Shown here: positions 35,808 to 44,551 of the stretch, piece by piece
Position numbering within the stretch: position 1 is the stretch's first letter
Layout: each line of letters opens with the position of its first letter
NCBI GenBank assembly: GCA_913060815.1
Contig: CAJXSZ010000004.1
Location: forward strand, 62,001 to 126,000
Reading direction: 5' to 3'
DNA length: 64,000 bases
Source: an uncultured Sulfitobacter sp.
GTDB lineage: Bacteria > Pseudomonadota > Alphaproteobacteria > Rhodobacterales > Rhodobacteraceae
Notes under the pieces: model-generated
The model's input: the letters and a program-made list of their open reading frames with translations, nothing else
The model's database searches: none
Told to the model about the DNA's origin: nothing
Position numbers and translations under genes: made by a program

Positions 35808-36376
35808 GCCCGGGAGTCCTCGAATGTGAATGGTGATTTGAAGTCCCTGAGTAAGGGGGCTTCTCGGTCCTTGTCCGACAGGATCGGCAAGATTGCACCC
35901 AGCGGCCAATCAATGCCGATCTCGGGATCGTCAAACCGCACGCCGCCATCTGTGCCGGGTGCGTAGTGATCCGAGCATTTGTAATTGATTTCGGTGTTGG
36001 GGGTGAGGGTCATAAATCCGTGCAAGCAACCATGCGGCACTAACAGCTGTCGCCCGTTCTCAAAGCTAAGCTCGATCCCGAACCAATCGCCGTAGGTGGG
36101 CGAACCCCTGCGTATATCCACGGCAACATCAAAGAGCGCCCCCTGACCACATCGCACCAGTTTGATTTGGGAATGCGGGGGCGCTTGGAAATGCAGGCCA
36201 CGCACCACACCCGCCTCTGTATTGAAGGAATGATTGTCTTGGACAAAATCAATCTCAATCCCCTGCGCGGCGAGTGTTTTGGCGTTCCAGCTTTCGCTGA
36301 AAAAACCGCGGTTGTCGGGATGACGTTTTGGCGTGAGTATCAGACAACCCGGTATTTTTGTGTGCTCGATGTCCAT
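35804..36376 (-). CDS. rmlC: dTDP-4-dehydrorhamnose 3,5-epimerase
   Basis: A 190-residue cupin enzyme. Conserved blocks include [26 protein letters not shown] with the catalytic His, and the tail PEIGIDWPL. It epimerises C3 and C5 of dTDP-4-keto-6-deoxyglucose. The length is usual for the family. Its stop overlaps the start of rmlB, and rmlA lies 32 bp upstream, so rmlA-rmlC-rmlB is one operon. Confidence 0.93.
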   Translation of the reverse strand: MDIEHTKIPGCLILTPKRHPDNRGFFSESWNAKTLAAQGIEIDFVQDNHSFNTEAGVVRGLHFQAPPHSQIKLVRCGQGALFDVAVDIRRGSPTYGDWFGIELSFENGRQLLVPHGCLHGFMTLTPNTEINYKCSDHYAPGTDGGVRFDDPEIGIDWPLGAILPILSDKDREAPLLRDFKSPFTFEDSRA

Positions 36377-36408
36377 ATTAGGCTCGATCTTTCAGAAGGT
36401 GTGTCACG

Positions 36409-37278
36409 CTAAATCAGGCCTAGCAAATACTGGCCATACGCGGTCTTGGTCAAATCACCAGCCTGTTCCCGGAGGGCGGCCTCGTCGATCCAGCCATGAT
36501 CGAACGCAATCTCTTCGGGGCAGCCCACTTGCATGCCTTGCCGCTCAATCAGCGTGCGCACGAAGTTGCCAGCGTCCAGAAGGCTGGCATGGGTGCCTGT
36601 ATCAAGCCACGCATACCCGCGCCCCATTTGTTTCACGTCGAGCAGGCCATCCGCCAGATAGCTCTCAAGCAGGTCAACGATTTCGAGTTCGCCACGTTGG
36701 GACGGCGTGATGCTCCGTGCCCGCGCAGGGGCGGAGCCATCAAGGAAATAAAGACCTGTGATCGCATAGGGAGATGCAGGCGTTTCGGGCTTCTCCACAA
36801 TGGAGCGCACCGTGCCGTCCTCGGCAAAATCGACAACTCCGTAACGCTCGGGGTCTGTGACATGGTAGCCAAAGACCGAGCCGCCCTCGGCGCGATCACT
36901 CGCCGTTTGCAACTGCTTGGGCAGACCATGGCCAAAAAAGATATTGTCGCCCAGCACCATCGCAGAAGGCGCTCCAGCAAGGAAGTCTTCTGCCAGAAGG
37001 TAGGCCTGTGCCAACCCGTCGGGCGAGGGTTGTTCGATGAACTCTAGTGATATGCCCCATTGGCTGCCATCGCCAAGGGCGCGCTCGAATTGGGCGCGGT
37101 CGTGCGGTGTCGTGATCACTGCAATCTCCCGGATCCCCGACAGCATCAGAACACTCAGCGGATAATAGATCATGGGTTTGTCATAGATCGGCAAAAGCTG
37201 CTTCGACACGCCTTTGGTGATGGGATACAAGCGTGTGCCCGATCCGCCTGCCAACACGATCCCTTTGCGGTCCGTCAT
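36409..37278 (-). CDS. rmlA: Glucose-1-phosphate thymidylyltransferase
   Basis: A 289-residue nucleotidyltransferase. The diagnostic N-terminus GIVLAGGSGTRLYPITKGVSKQLLPIYDKPMIYYPLS is complete, with LGDNIFFGHGL and ITGLYFLDG later. It joins dTTP and glucose-1-phosphate to give dTDP-glucose. The track ORF extends 94 codons upstream into non-coding sequence; ATG 37278 has GGGAG upstream and matches the family start. It heads the minus-strand rml run. Confidence 0.94.
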   Translation of the reverse strand: MTDRKGIVLAGGSGTRLYPITKGVSKQLLPIYDKPMIYYPLSVLMLSGIREIAVITTPHDRAQFERALGDGSQWGISLEFIEQPSPDGLAQAYLLAEDFLAGAPSAMVLGDNIFFGHGLPKQLQTASDRAEGGSVFGYHVTDPERYGVVDFAEDGTVRSIVEKPETPASPYAITGLYFLDGSAPARARSITPSQRGELEIVDLLESYLADGLLDVKQMGRGYAWLDTGTHASLLDAGNFVRTLIERQGMQVGCPEEIAFDHGWIDEAALREQAGDLTKTAYGQYLLGLI

Positions 37279-37369
37279 GCTGTTCTTGCTCCCTTGCTCT
37301 GGTTCGTCTTCGCTGCAATTGCAGGTCAGCCTATGCATAAACGATAAATTTGACTGAAGTGAGGCATAA

Positions 37370-37387
37370 GGGGCTTTGTCCCGCCCC
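37370..37387 (-). terminator. Short hairpin downstream of the export permease gene
   Basis: GGGGC-N8-GCCCC, five base pairs, lies just after the stop of the KpsM-like gene on the minus strand, with TTATG following. It is weak as a terminator but lies in the correct position before rmlA. Confidence 0.3.
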
Positions 37388-37405
37388 CTGTCGCTGCTGG
37401 CAGCT

Positions 37406-38221
37406 CTATTTAAAGTCCATGTTAACGATGTCTCTGTGATAGCGGCCCAAAAGCACAATGCCAAAGAATGTGAGTACAAGCGACAGACCAAATACATAAA
37501 GCGGCGATGCCCATAGCGGATCGTATCCTGGATAGAACCCCTCGCGCATGATGCCCACAATATGAACGATGGGATTATACCACAGAATATTCTGACCCAT
37601 CGTCGGCAAGTCTTCGTAGGTGTAGAAGATGGACGAAATGAAAAACAATGGTGCTGTCACAATCCCCCAGATAGATTGCCAAAGCGGATAACAGGGCATC
37701 AGGTATGCATTGAGTGTCCCGACACCCAAAGCAAGTGTTCCCGCCATCGCCAGCGCGATGAGAATGGGGATGAGGTCCAGAACCGCTCGCGTCTCGAGGG
37801 CGACTAAAATGCCTGTCATTACAACGCAGAATACAGCCAGTTGCGTAATATAATTTAGCAAGAACCGTGCAATGATCGTATCGACATAGGTGACGCAGGG
37901 ATAAAACAGGAGAGGCCGCGAAAATGTGATCGCCTTGGTCACTTTGACCTGTACCCGCTGGTAGGTCAAAAACGCGACCATGCCCGTTGCGTAAAAGAGT
38001 GCAAAACTAATCCCGAGCGATGGCGCACGGATGCGTAGGCCGATGCTGAAAATCACTGTAATCATGGCGATAGCGCCAATCGGCTCAAGTAGCCCCCACA
38101 GGTATCCGCCCGGTGTGCGCCCATACGTTGTCGTCATCTCGCGCAGCATCAATGCAATGATTGAGCGGATCGATTTGAACCCGCGCTGGTGCGGTTGTTG
38201 GGCGTTGGGAATATCGGTCAT
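37406..38221 (-). CDS. Capsule export ABC transporter permease (KpsM/CtrC-like)
   Basis: A 271-residue ABC-2 type permease with six predicted helices, of the KpsM/BexB/CtrC group. The N-terminal LMLREMTTTYGRTPGGYLWGLLEPIGAI is strongly typical of this group (YG...GY.W...EP). It pairs with the KpsT-like ATPase and the KpsE-like membrane protein encoded divergently across 173 bp, forming the inner-membrane exporter of a group 2/3-type capsule or similar polysaccharide. The start was set at ATG 38221 after a TTG-initiated track start. Confidence 0.88.
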   Translation of the reverse strand: MTDIPNAQQPHQRGFKSIRSIIALMLREMTTTYGRTPGGYLWGLLEPIGAIAMITVIFSIGLRIRAPSLGISFALFYATGMVAFLTYQRVQVKVTKAITFSRPLLFYPCVTYVDTIIARFLLNYITQLAVFCVVMTGILVALETRAVLDLIPILIALAMAGTLALGVGTLNAYLMPCYPLWQSIWGIVTAPLFFISSIFYTYEDLPTMGQNILWYNPIVHIVGIMREGFYPGYDPLWASPLYVFGLSLVLTFFGIVLLGRYHRDIVNMDFK

Positions 38222-38394
38222 TTGGCACCACAAGGTGGATTATCGACCGCGTTTATGTAAGAGTGGCCGTTGAAAAGCAACCGTGCCGAGCAGACGGACC
38301 ACTTGACCACGATTTTAACGGGGCATAGTGAGTAAAAACAGGAATTTGGATTGCCATATATGATCGCAATATCCCAAGTGCAGGGTGCTCCATC

Positions 38395-39750
38395 GTGGAT
38401 GAAATAGACCAGCCACAGCCTCTTAGCCCCGAGCAAGAAGCACGCAGAAAAGCGCGCCGTGCAAGAGCGCGTCGCGCCAAGGCTTTGAAGGCAGCACCAC
38501 CTTCTGAGGGCAAAGCGCCTGCAGTGGAGCCTGCGAAAAAGCGGGTACCAGCGCCCAAGAAAAAGGTGAACCGGCCCAAGAAGCCTCTCACGACGCGGCA
38601 GGCCAAAGATATCCCTGTTATGCCGCCAGCCCCCGCAGCACGGCTGCGCAATCGGCACAGGTCAATCTTTGTAAGCCTGTTCTTGTTCGTAGTTATCCCG
38701 ATGCTGGTGACGGTGTGGTATCTGTCGACGCGCGCGATTGACCAGTATGAATCCAAGCTGAGCTTTTCTGTACGCAAAGAGCAAAGTGAATCGGCGCTTG
38801 ATGTGATGGGCGGTCTCGCGCAACTCTCGGGTGCTGGCGGTTCGAGCGATGCGGATGTTCTGTACCAGTTTATTCAAAGTCAGGCACTGATTTCCAAAAT
38901 TGACGAGCAGTTTGATCTGCGCGAGATCTATTCAGCAGGTCATAGCCGCGATCCGGTTTTCTCCCTCAAACGCGATGCGACCATCGAAGAGCTGGTCGCC
39001 TATTGGGGCAACATCGTGCGCATCCACTATGATCGGGGCACTGGTATCATCGACTTGAGGGTGTTGGCGTTTGATCCAGCACAGGCTCAGACAATCGCTC
39101 AAGAGATCCTTCGGGAATCTGCCGACCAGATCAATAAGCTGTCAAAGGTCGCGCGCGAAGATTCGATGCAATACGCCCGTGAAGAACTGGACACTGCTGT
39201 TGAACGCCTCACTTCCGCACGCCAAGCCTTGACGCAATTCCGTTTGCGCACTCAAATCGTTGATCCATTTGCGGATTTGCAGGGACAAATGGGCCTGATG
39301 AACACCCTTCAGGCAGAGCTCGCGACCTCGCTTATCAACTTGGGCCTGTTGCGCAATTCGGTTACAGAAGACGATCCGCGTCTCGCACAAGGGCAGCGGC
39401 GCATTCAGGTGATTGAGGCGCAGATCGCTGAAGAACGTGCAAAGTTCGGCGTTGGCGGTGAAGGGCCAGGTGGCGAAGACTATGCTACGCTGGTGGCCGA
39501 GTTCGAGCGCCTGAGCGTGGACCGGGAATTTGCCGAGGAATCCTACAAGCTTGCCTTATCGGCCCATGACGCCGCACAGGCGGAAGCCGCGCGTCAAAGC
39601 CGGTATCTCGTTGCCCACATTGAGCCGACACTGGCGGAAAGCTCCGAATACCCGCAGATACCGCTGATCCTTGGCATTGTGTTCGCCTTCTTGCTCTTGT
39701 TCTGGGCCATTAGCATTTTGGTCTACTACAGCATCAGAGACAGGCGCTGA
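38395..39750 (+). CDS. Capsule polysaccharide export inner-membrane protein (KpsE/BexC/CtrB-like)
   Basis: A 451-residue protein of the polysaccharide co-polymerase/KpsE family: one transmembrane helix near 88-110, a large periplasmic alpha-helical region with coiled-coil stretches (about 240-400), and a second helix near 422-445 with a short cytoplasmic tail. KpsE links the ABC exporter to the outer-membrane channel. Unusually, about 85 residues precede the first helix and are very basic and rich in Ala and Pro (RRKARRARARRAKALKAAPP). The GTG start is the only in-frame choice near the front, with AGGGTG nine bases upstream. kpsT follows after 3 bp. Confidence 0.85.
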   Translation: MDEIDQPQPLSPEQEARRKARRARARRAKALKAAPPSEGKAPAVEPAKKRVPAPKKKVNRPKKPLTTRQAKDIPVMPPAPAARLRNRHRSIFVSLFLFVVIPMLVTVWYLSTRAIDQYESKLSFSVRKEQSESALDVMGGLAQLSGAGGSSDADVLYQFIQSQALISKIDEQFDLREIYSAGHSRDPVFSLKRDATIEELVAYWGNIVRIHYDRGTGIIDLRVLAFDPAQAQTIAQEILRESADQINKLSKVAREDSMQYAREELDTAVERLTSARQALTQFRLRTQIVDPFADLQGQMGLMNTLQAELATSLINLGLLRNSVTEDDPRLAQGQRRIQVIEAQIAEERAKFGVGGEGPGGEDYATLVAEFERLSVDREFAEESYKLALSAHDAAQAEAARQSRYLVAHIEPTLAESSEYPQIPLILGIVFAFLLLFWAISILVYYSIRDRR

Positions 39751-39753
39751 GCG

Positions 39754-40422
39754 ATGATCCAGCTCGTCAATCTGAGCAAAAAGTTCTGGCTGGACGGGGT
39801 GCCGACCCTTGTGGCGGACAATCTGACCTTCACCTTCCCGCCGCGCGAGAGTATCGCGCTGCTTGGGCGCAACGGGGCCGGGAAATCGACGCTGCTGTCG
39901 ATGATTGCGGGCACCATGCTCCCCGATTACGGGGAGATCGTAACAAATGGCACTGTGTCCTGGCCCGTAGGCTTCAAAGGTAGTTTCCACCGTGAGCTGA
40001 CGGGCCTGCAGAACACCCGCTTTATTGCGCGTATTTACGGCGTTGATACTGACGGGCTGAGTCAATTTGTCGAGGATTTTGCAGAGCTCGGACCGCATTA
40101 TCACATGCCCATCCGGACCTACTCTTCGGGCATGAAATCGCGCCTCTCTTTCGCGGTCTCCATGGGTATCCATTTCGACACTTATCTGGTGGACGAAGTG
40201 ACAAGCGTGGGCGACGCCGCGTTCAAGGTGAAAAGCAGCAATGTTTTTTTGCACCGCATCGGAAATTCCGGCGCGATCGTTGTCTCGCATTCCATGGCGA
40301 CGATCCGGCGGTTGTGCACGTCCGGGGTGGTCCTTGAGGGTGGCAAACTGACCTATTTTGACGACATAAATGACGCCATCCGGCAACATGAAAACAACGT
40401 CGGCGCTTCGGTGAACGACTAA
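39754..40422 (+). CDS. Capsule export ABC transporter ATP-binding protein (KpsT/CtrD-like)
   Basis: A 222-residue ATPase of the KpsT/BexA/CtrD group. Walker A is GRNGAGKST, the signature is the group's characteristic YSSGMKSRLSFAVSM rather than LSGGQ, Walker B is YLVDEVTSVGD and the switch His is in VVSHSMATIRRLC. It drives export through the KpsM-like permease. It starts 3 bp after the KpsE-like gene, so the two are translationally linked. Confidence 0.92.
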   Translation: MIQLVNLSKKFWLDGVPTLVADNLTFTFPPRESIALLGRNGAGKSTLLSMIAGTMLPDYGEIVTNGTVSWPVGFKGSFHRELTGLQNTRFIARIYGVDTDGLSQFVEDFAELGPHYHMPIRTYSSGMKSRLSFAVSMGIHFDTYLVDEVTSVGDAAFKVKSSNVFLHRIGNSGAIVVSHSMATIRRLCTSGVVLEGGKLTYFDDINDAIRQHENNVGASVND

Positions 40423-40460
40423 TGTCGCGTTGACGCCGGTACCAAGGGAAAGTGACACGA

Positions 40461-41276
40461 ATGGCCGTTCAGGATCAAAAAGTATCGATTCTGATGCCCG
40501 TCTATAATGCCGCCACCACGATGGAGCAGAGCGTGGCATCGGTGCTTGCGCAGACCCATGGCAATTGGGAATTGTTGATCGTTGATGATGCTTCACAAGA
40601 CGGCTCGAACGCGGTGGCGCAATCACTGGCCGAGGCGGACAGCAGGATTAAGGTCCATGCTTTGCCGCATAACCAAGGTGCAGCAGCGGCGCGCAATCAC
40701 GGGCTCGCGCAGGCCAGCGGTCGCTACATCGCATTTCTGGATGCAGATGATTTGTGGCACCCTGAAAAACTGTCTCGGCAGCTCGCGTTTATGGACACGC
40801 GCAAGGCCGCGATCAGCTTTACGCGCTATCTGCGAATGGCAGAGAATGGTGCACAGACCGAAGACGTGCGTGCAGAGTCACGTTTGCCCTACGCCCAGCT
40901 TCTCAAACGCAATGTCATGGGCTGTCTGACGGTCATCTATGATGCACAGCTGCTTGGCAAAACGCCCATGCCCGACTTAACACGGCAGCAGGATTACGCC
41001 CTGTGGCTCAAACTGGTGAAAGCAGCAGGCGGTGCTGACGGTCTGGATGAGACGCTCGCGATCTACAGAATCGGACGCGGCACGTTGTCATCGAACAAAG
41101 CTGGCGCAGCCCGCGATATCTGGCGCATATATCGTGAGGAGGAAGGCATGGGGCTTATTTCTTCCGCATGGTATTTTGCGCATTACGCTTTTTACGGCAT
41201 CCGCTACCGCTTGTTCCAACGGCCCGCCGCAGATGCCGTAGTGGTCGACACAAGCTTTGGTGCCGCAGGGAAATAG
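40461..41276 (+). CDS. Glycosyltransferase family 2
   Basis: A 271-residue GT-A fold glycosyltransferase. It starts with VSILMPVYNAATTMEQSVASVLAQTHGNWELLIVDDASQDGS, the nucleotide-binding front of GT2, and has the metal-binding FLDADDLWHPEKL (D-x-D). It adds a sugar from a nucleotide donor to a growing glycan in the cytoplasm; donor and acceptor are unknown. ATG 40461 lies ten bases after AAGGGAA and is preferred to the GTG of the track. It follows the KpsE/KpsT genes by 38 bp, so the enzyme probably works on the exported polymer. Confidence 0.88.
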   Translation: MAVQDQKVSILMPVYNAATTMEQSVASVLAQTHGNWELLIVDDASQDGSNAVAQSLAEADSRIKVHALPHNQGAAAARNHGLAQASGRYIAFLDADDLWHPEKLSRQLAFMDTRKAAISFTRYLRMAENGAQTEDVRAESRLPYAQLLKRNVMGCLTVIYDAQLLGKTPMPDLTRQQDYALWLKLVKAAGGADGLDETLAIYRIGRGTLSSNKAGAARDIWRIYREEEGMGLISSAWYFAHYAFYGIRYRLFQRPAADAVVVDTSFGAAGK

Positions 41277-41285
41277 CGCGCTGCC

Positions 41286-42461
41286 TTAACCGATTTTGAA
41301 GTTGGCCAGCGTCTCAATCGCTTCATCGACGGGGTAGTGGTGATTGCCCACAAACAGACCGCGTTTGTCCAGATAGTCGGCATGGGGCAGATCGCCGTGT
41401 ATCTCGTAGTTGAAGTGTTTCATGATCTCTTTGCGCGCAAAATTGCCCGCTACGATAGGCCTACATTCAAACCCTGCCGCCTCAAGCGCTCGCACCACAT
41501 CAGCGCGGCTATGGGTCACCTCGGGCCGCAGGATCAGGCTAAACCCGAACCAGCTGCTTTGGCCGACCTCGCGCTGGATGCGGAACGTCTCGTGATCCTG
41601 CATAGCCTCGACAAAGGCCGCACCATTGCGCCGCCGCCCCGCGATTAGCCCATCCAGCTTGGCGACCTGCTGGATACCCAACGCGCCAGACATCTCAAGC
41701 GGTCGCAGATTATAGCCAGGGAGCACAAAGCGGAAACTTTCGTCAAAGGGGTCCGCGCTCTTGGTGCCAGTAACGTGGTTCTCGTCGGGCAGGTTACGCG
41801 TCCAGCCGTGTGCGCGCAGCGACAGCATCACGTGGTAGAGCTCCTCGTCGTCAGTGACGACAACACCGCCTTCCATCGTTGAAATATGGTGCGAGAAGAA
41901 GGTCGAAAACGATCCCATCACCCCGAAGGTGCCACAATGCTTGCCGCCCAAGGTGGCTCCCATGGATTCGCAATTGTCCTCGATCATGACAATGGCGCGA
42001 CCCTCGGTGATCTTGGCTATGGCGTCAAAATCATTGGGGTTGCCCAAAAGGTTCACCACCATGAGCGCGCGCGTCCGCTCGGTCACGGCTTCCGCCAGCG
42101 CGTCCAGATCATAGTTGAGCGTGTCGGGGTCGATATCCACAAACACCATCTTCAGCCCGTATTGGTGCAACGGATAATACGTCGTGCTCCAGCTGACGGC
42201 GGGCACGATCACTTCGTCACCGGGGTTCAGCTTCAAGTCAGGATTGGTGGTGTAGGTCAGCGCCGCGGCCATAATCAGATTGGCGGATGAGCCGGAGTTT
42301 ACCATCACAGCAAATTTTGTGCCGAAATAATCTGCAAAGCGGCGCTCGAACTCCGCCACTTCGGGGCCCATCGTGTAGCGATCAGAGGCGATGACCCTCT
42401 GCATCGCGTCATGTTCCGCCTGATCCCAAGTCGAGGTGGCGAGGGGGAATCTAACACTCAT
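41286..42461 (-). CDS. DegT-family PLP enzyme with His at the catalytic Lys position (ColD-like dehydratase candidate)
   Basis: A 391-residue protein of the DegT/DnrJ/EryC1/StrS fold. The position of the PLP-binding Lys is His191 in FFSHHISTMEGG, the same replacement found in the GDP-4-keto-6-deoxymannose 3-dehydratase ColD and in DdhC/E1-type 3-dehydratases. The Cys cluster of the iron-sulfur DdhC enzymes is not visible, which favours ColD. It is the last gene of manC-gmd-fcl-like-this, with a 4-bp overlap to the fcl-like gene, so its substrate is probably the Gmd product. A 3,6-dideoxyhexose such as colitose would result. The fold and the His are seen; the exact reaction is inference. Confidence 0.75.
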   Translation of the reverse strand: MSVRFPLATSTWDQAEHDAMQRVIASDRYTMGPEVAEFERRFADYFGTKFAVMVNSGSSANLIMAAALTYTTNPDLKLNPGDEVIVPAVSWSTTYYPLHQYGLKMVFVDIDPDTLNYDLDALAEAVTERTRALMVVNLLGNPNDFDAIAKITEGRAIVMIEDNCESMGATLGGKHCGTFGVMGSFSTFFSHHISTMEGGVVVTDDEELYHVMLSLRAHGWTRNLPDENHVTGTKSADPFDESFRFVLPGYNLRPLEMSGALGIQQVAKLDGLIAGRRRNGAAFVEAMQDHETFRIQREVGQSSWFGFSLILRPEVTHSRADVVRALEAAGFECRPIVAGNFARKEIMKHFNYEIHGDLPHADYLDKRGLFVGNHHYPVDEAIETLANFKIG

Positions 42462-43393
42462 GTGGAAGCCCTTTCGAGGAAGAATTCATATGTCAGGGCC
42501 ATGCCAGCGGCCAGATCGGTCTGTGGCACCCAACCCCAATCCTGCTGGCGGCTTGTGTCGCACAGTTTTTGCTGCATGCCTGTGGGTTTGCTCAGATCAT
42601 GGGTGAACGTGCCATCCCATCCGACAACCGCGGCGGCGGTTTTATAATAGTCGGTGATGGAATGATCGCGGCCCACGCCCACATTCATCAGGTCGGGCAA
42701 GGCTTCGACGTCGGCGGCGGCGCGCAGCACCGCACCTGCCAGATCACCTGCGTACATAAACTCGCGTCGCGCTGTGCCATCGCCCCAAATGTCCATGGTC
42801 TGCTGCCCTGCCTCACCCGCTGCATGCAGCTTGGCGATCACCGCAGGCACCATATGCGAAGTGGCGGCATCAAAGCTATCGTAGCGGCCATAGAGGTTGC
42901 AGGGGATGAGTGTTTTATACTGCATCGCTGGCGTCTCGTGGCGGATATACTGGCAGAGGCGTAGGGCCATGATTTTGGCCAGTGCATAGCCCTCATTCGT
43001 AGGCTCCAGCGGGGCAGTGAGGACGGCCTCCTCGACCAGCGGATTGGGCGCTGCACGCGGATAAATACAGGTAGACGCCAAATTGATGAGCCGCGACACG
43101 CCCGCTGCATGTGCGCCCATGATCACATTGCGCCCCATGCTTGTGTTCTGATCCAGAAAGGCGACGGGGTTCGCCATGTTGGCTTGAATCCCTCCCACAC
43201 GGCCCGCCGCATGGACGATGATGTCGGGCTTCTCGGCCTTGATAAAGCTGGCGGTCGCGGCGGCATCGGTGAGGTCCAGATCGCGGCTGGAAGGCGCAAT
43301 GATCTCCCATTGCGCTGCGCCGGCATGCTCGCGGATATTGCTGCCCACCATGCCACGCCCGCCTGTCAGCAGCATTTTGCCACGGGCGCTCAT
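42458..43393 (-). CDS. fcl: GDP-L-fucose synthase-like epimerase/reductase
   Basis: A 311-residue extended short-chain dehydrogenase. It begins with [13 protein letters not shown], has the diagnostic [16 protein letters not shown] block and the catalytic YALAKIMAL (Y-x-x-x-K). Fcl turns GDP-4-keto-6-deoxymannose into GDP-L-fucose by 3,5-epimerisation and reduction. Because a ColD-like gene overlaps it downstream, the related ColC activity (C5 epimerase/reductase toward GDP-colitose) is an alternative. An alpha-1,2-fucosyltransferase gene 5 kb away favours fucose. Start and stop overlap both neighbours by 4 bp. Confidence 0.85.
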   Translation of the reverse strand: MSARGKMLLTGGRGMVGSNIREHAGAAQWEIIAPSSRDLDLTDAAATASFIKAEKPDIIVHAAGRVGGIQANMANPVAFLDQNTSMGRNVIMGAHAAGVSRLINLASTCIYPRAAPNPLVEEAVLTAPLEPTNEGYALAKIMALRLCQYIRHETPAMQYKTLIPCNLYGRYDSFDAATSHMVPAVIAKLHAAGEAGQQTMDIWGDGTARREFMYAGDLAGAVLRAAADVEALPDLMNVGVGRDHSITDYYKTAAAVVGWDGTFTHDLSKPTGMQQKLCDTSRQQDWGWVPQTDLAAGMALTYEFFLERAST

Positions 43394-44505
43394 TCGCTGT
43401 GGCCCGTTGGCGCGTCATAGCCGTGCTCGGTCAGCAGTGCCTGACGGCGTGCGGCGCGCAGGTCCTCCTGCACCATCTCTGCGCACATCTCGCGGGCGGT
43501 AATTTCGGGAACCCAGCCCAACTTGGCTTTGGCCTTGCTTGGGTCACCCAAAAGCGTCTCGACCTCTGCAGGTCGGAAGTAGCGCGGATCAATGCGCATA
43601 ACGACCTGACCAACTGTCAACGCGGGCGCATGCTCGCCTTCGATCTTCTCAACACGTGCCACCTCATCCACACCGCTGCCCTCAAAGGCCAGCGTGACGC
43701 CCAGATCAGCGGCGGCCCATGTGATGAACTCGCGTACGGAATACTGCACGCCCGTGGCGATCACAAAATCCTCTGGCGTGTCCTGTTGCAGCATCATCCA
43801 CTGCATGCGCACGTAATCCTTGGCATGGCCCCAATCGCGCAGGCTGTCGATGTTGCCCATATAGAGCGTGTCCTGAAGCCCTTGCGCGATATTGGCGAGG
43901 CCGCGTGTGATCTTTCGGGTCACGAACGTCTCGCCGCGCCGCGGGCTCTCGTGGTTAAATAGGATACCGTTGCAGGCATACATTCCGTAAGCTTCGCGGT
44001 AATTCACGGCGATCCAATAGGCATAGAGCTTGGCCACCGCATAGGGCGAGCGGGGGTGGAAGGGCGTTGTCTCGCTTTGCGGGGTTTCTTGCACAAGGCC
44101 ATACAGCTCGGAGGTTGAGGCCTGATAAAAGCGGCAGGTCTTTTCCATCCCCAGAAACCGCATCGCTTCCAGCAGCCGTAGCGTGCCAATCGCGTCCACA
44201 TCGGCGGTGTATTCGGGGGCCTCGAAACTCACGGCGACATGGCTTTGTGCGCCAAGGTTATAGATCTCGTCGGGCTGGATATCCGACAAAAGCCGCGTCA
44301 GGTTGGACGAGTCCGTGAGGTCACCGTAATGTAGGCGAAAACGGGGTTGGTCTTGTACATCCTCGAACAGATGGTCAAGCCGCTGGGTGTTGAACGAGGA
44401 AGCACGCCGCTTGAGACCGTGTACCTCATAGCCCTTTTCCAGCAGCAACTCGACAAGGTAGGAGCCGTCCTGACCTGTCGTCCCTGTGATAAACGCCTTC
44501 TTCAA
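43390..44505 (-). CDS. gmd: GDP-mannose 4,6-dehydratase
   Basis: 371 residues, the normal Gmd length. The sequence [45 protein letters not shown] is diagnostic. [22 protein letters not shown] (Y-x-x-x-K) and [21 protein letters not shown] are complete. It converts GDP-mannose to GDP-4-keto-6-deoxymannose. The track ORF starts 29 codons earlier inside the manC end. I chose TTG 44505, which has GGAAGAG at good distance and fits the family start; no suitable ATG exists. The substrate comes from ManC, encoded 46 bp upstream. Confidence 0.92.
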   Translation of the reverse strand: MKKAFITGTTGQDGSYLVELLLEKGYEVHGLKRRASSFNTQRLDHLFEDVQDQPRFRLHYGDLTDSSNLTRLLSDIQPDEIYNLGAQSHVAVSFEAPEYTADVDAIGTLRLLEAMRFLGMEKTCRFYQASTSELYGLVQETPQSETTPFHPRSPYAVAKLYAYWIAVNYREAYGMYACNGILFNHESPRRGETFVTRKITRGLANIAQGLQDTLYMGNIDSLRDWGHAKDYVRMQWMMLQQDTPEDFVIATGVQYSVREFITWAAADLGVTLAFEGSGVDEVARVEKIEGEHAPALTVGQVVMRIDPRYFRPAEVETLLGDPSKAKAKLGWVPEITAREMCAEMVQEDLRAARRQALLTEHGYDAPTGHSE

Positions 44506-44551
44506 ACTGCTCTTCCTTATGTCTGTCTGATTTGTGCCAAGAGCGTAGGGC

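Noticed and set aside
39556-40626. 356-residue minus-strand ORF
   Set aside because: It overlaps the end of the KpsE-like gene, the complete KpsT-like gene and the GT2 start; the KpsT motifs settle the strand.
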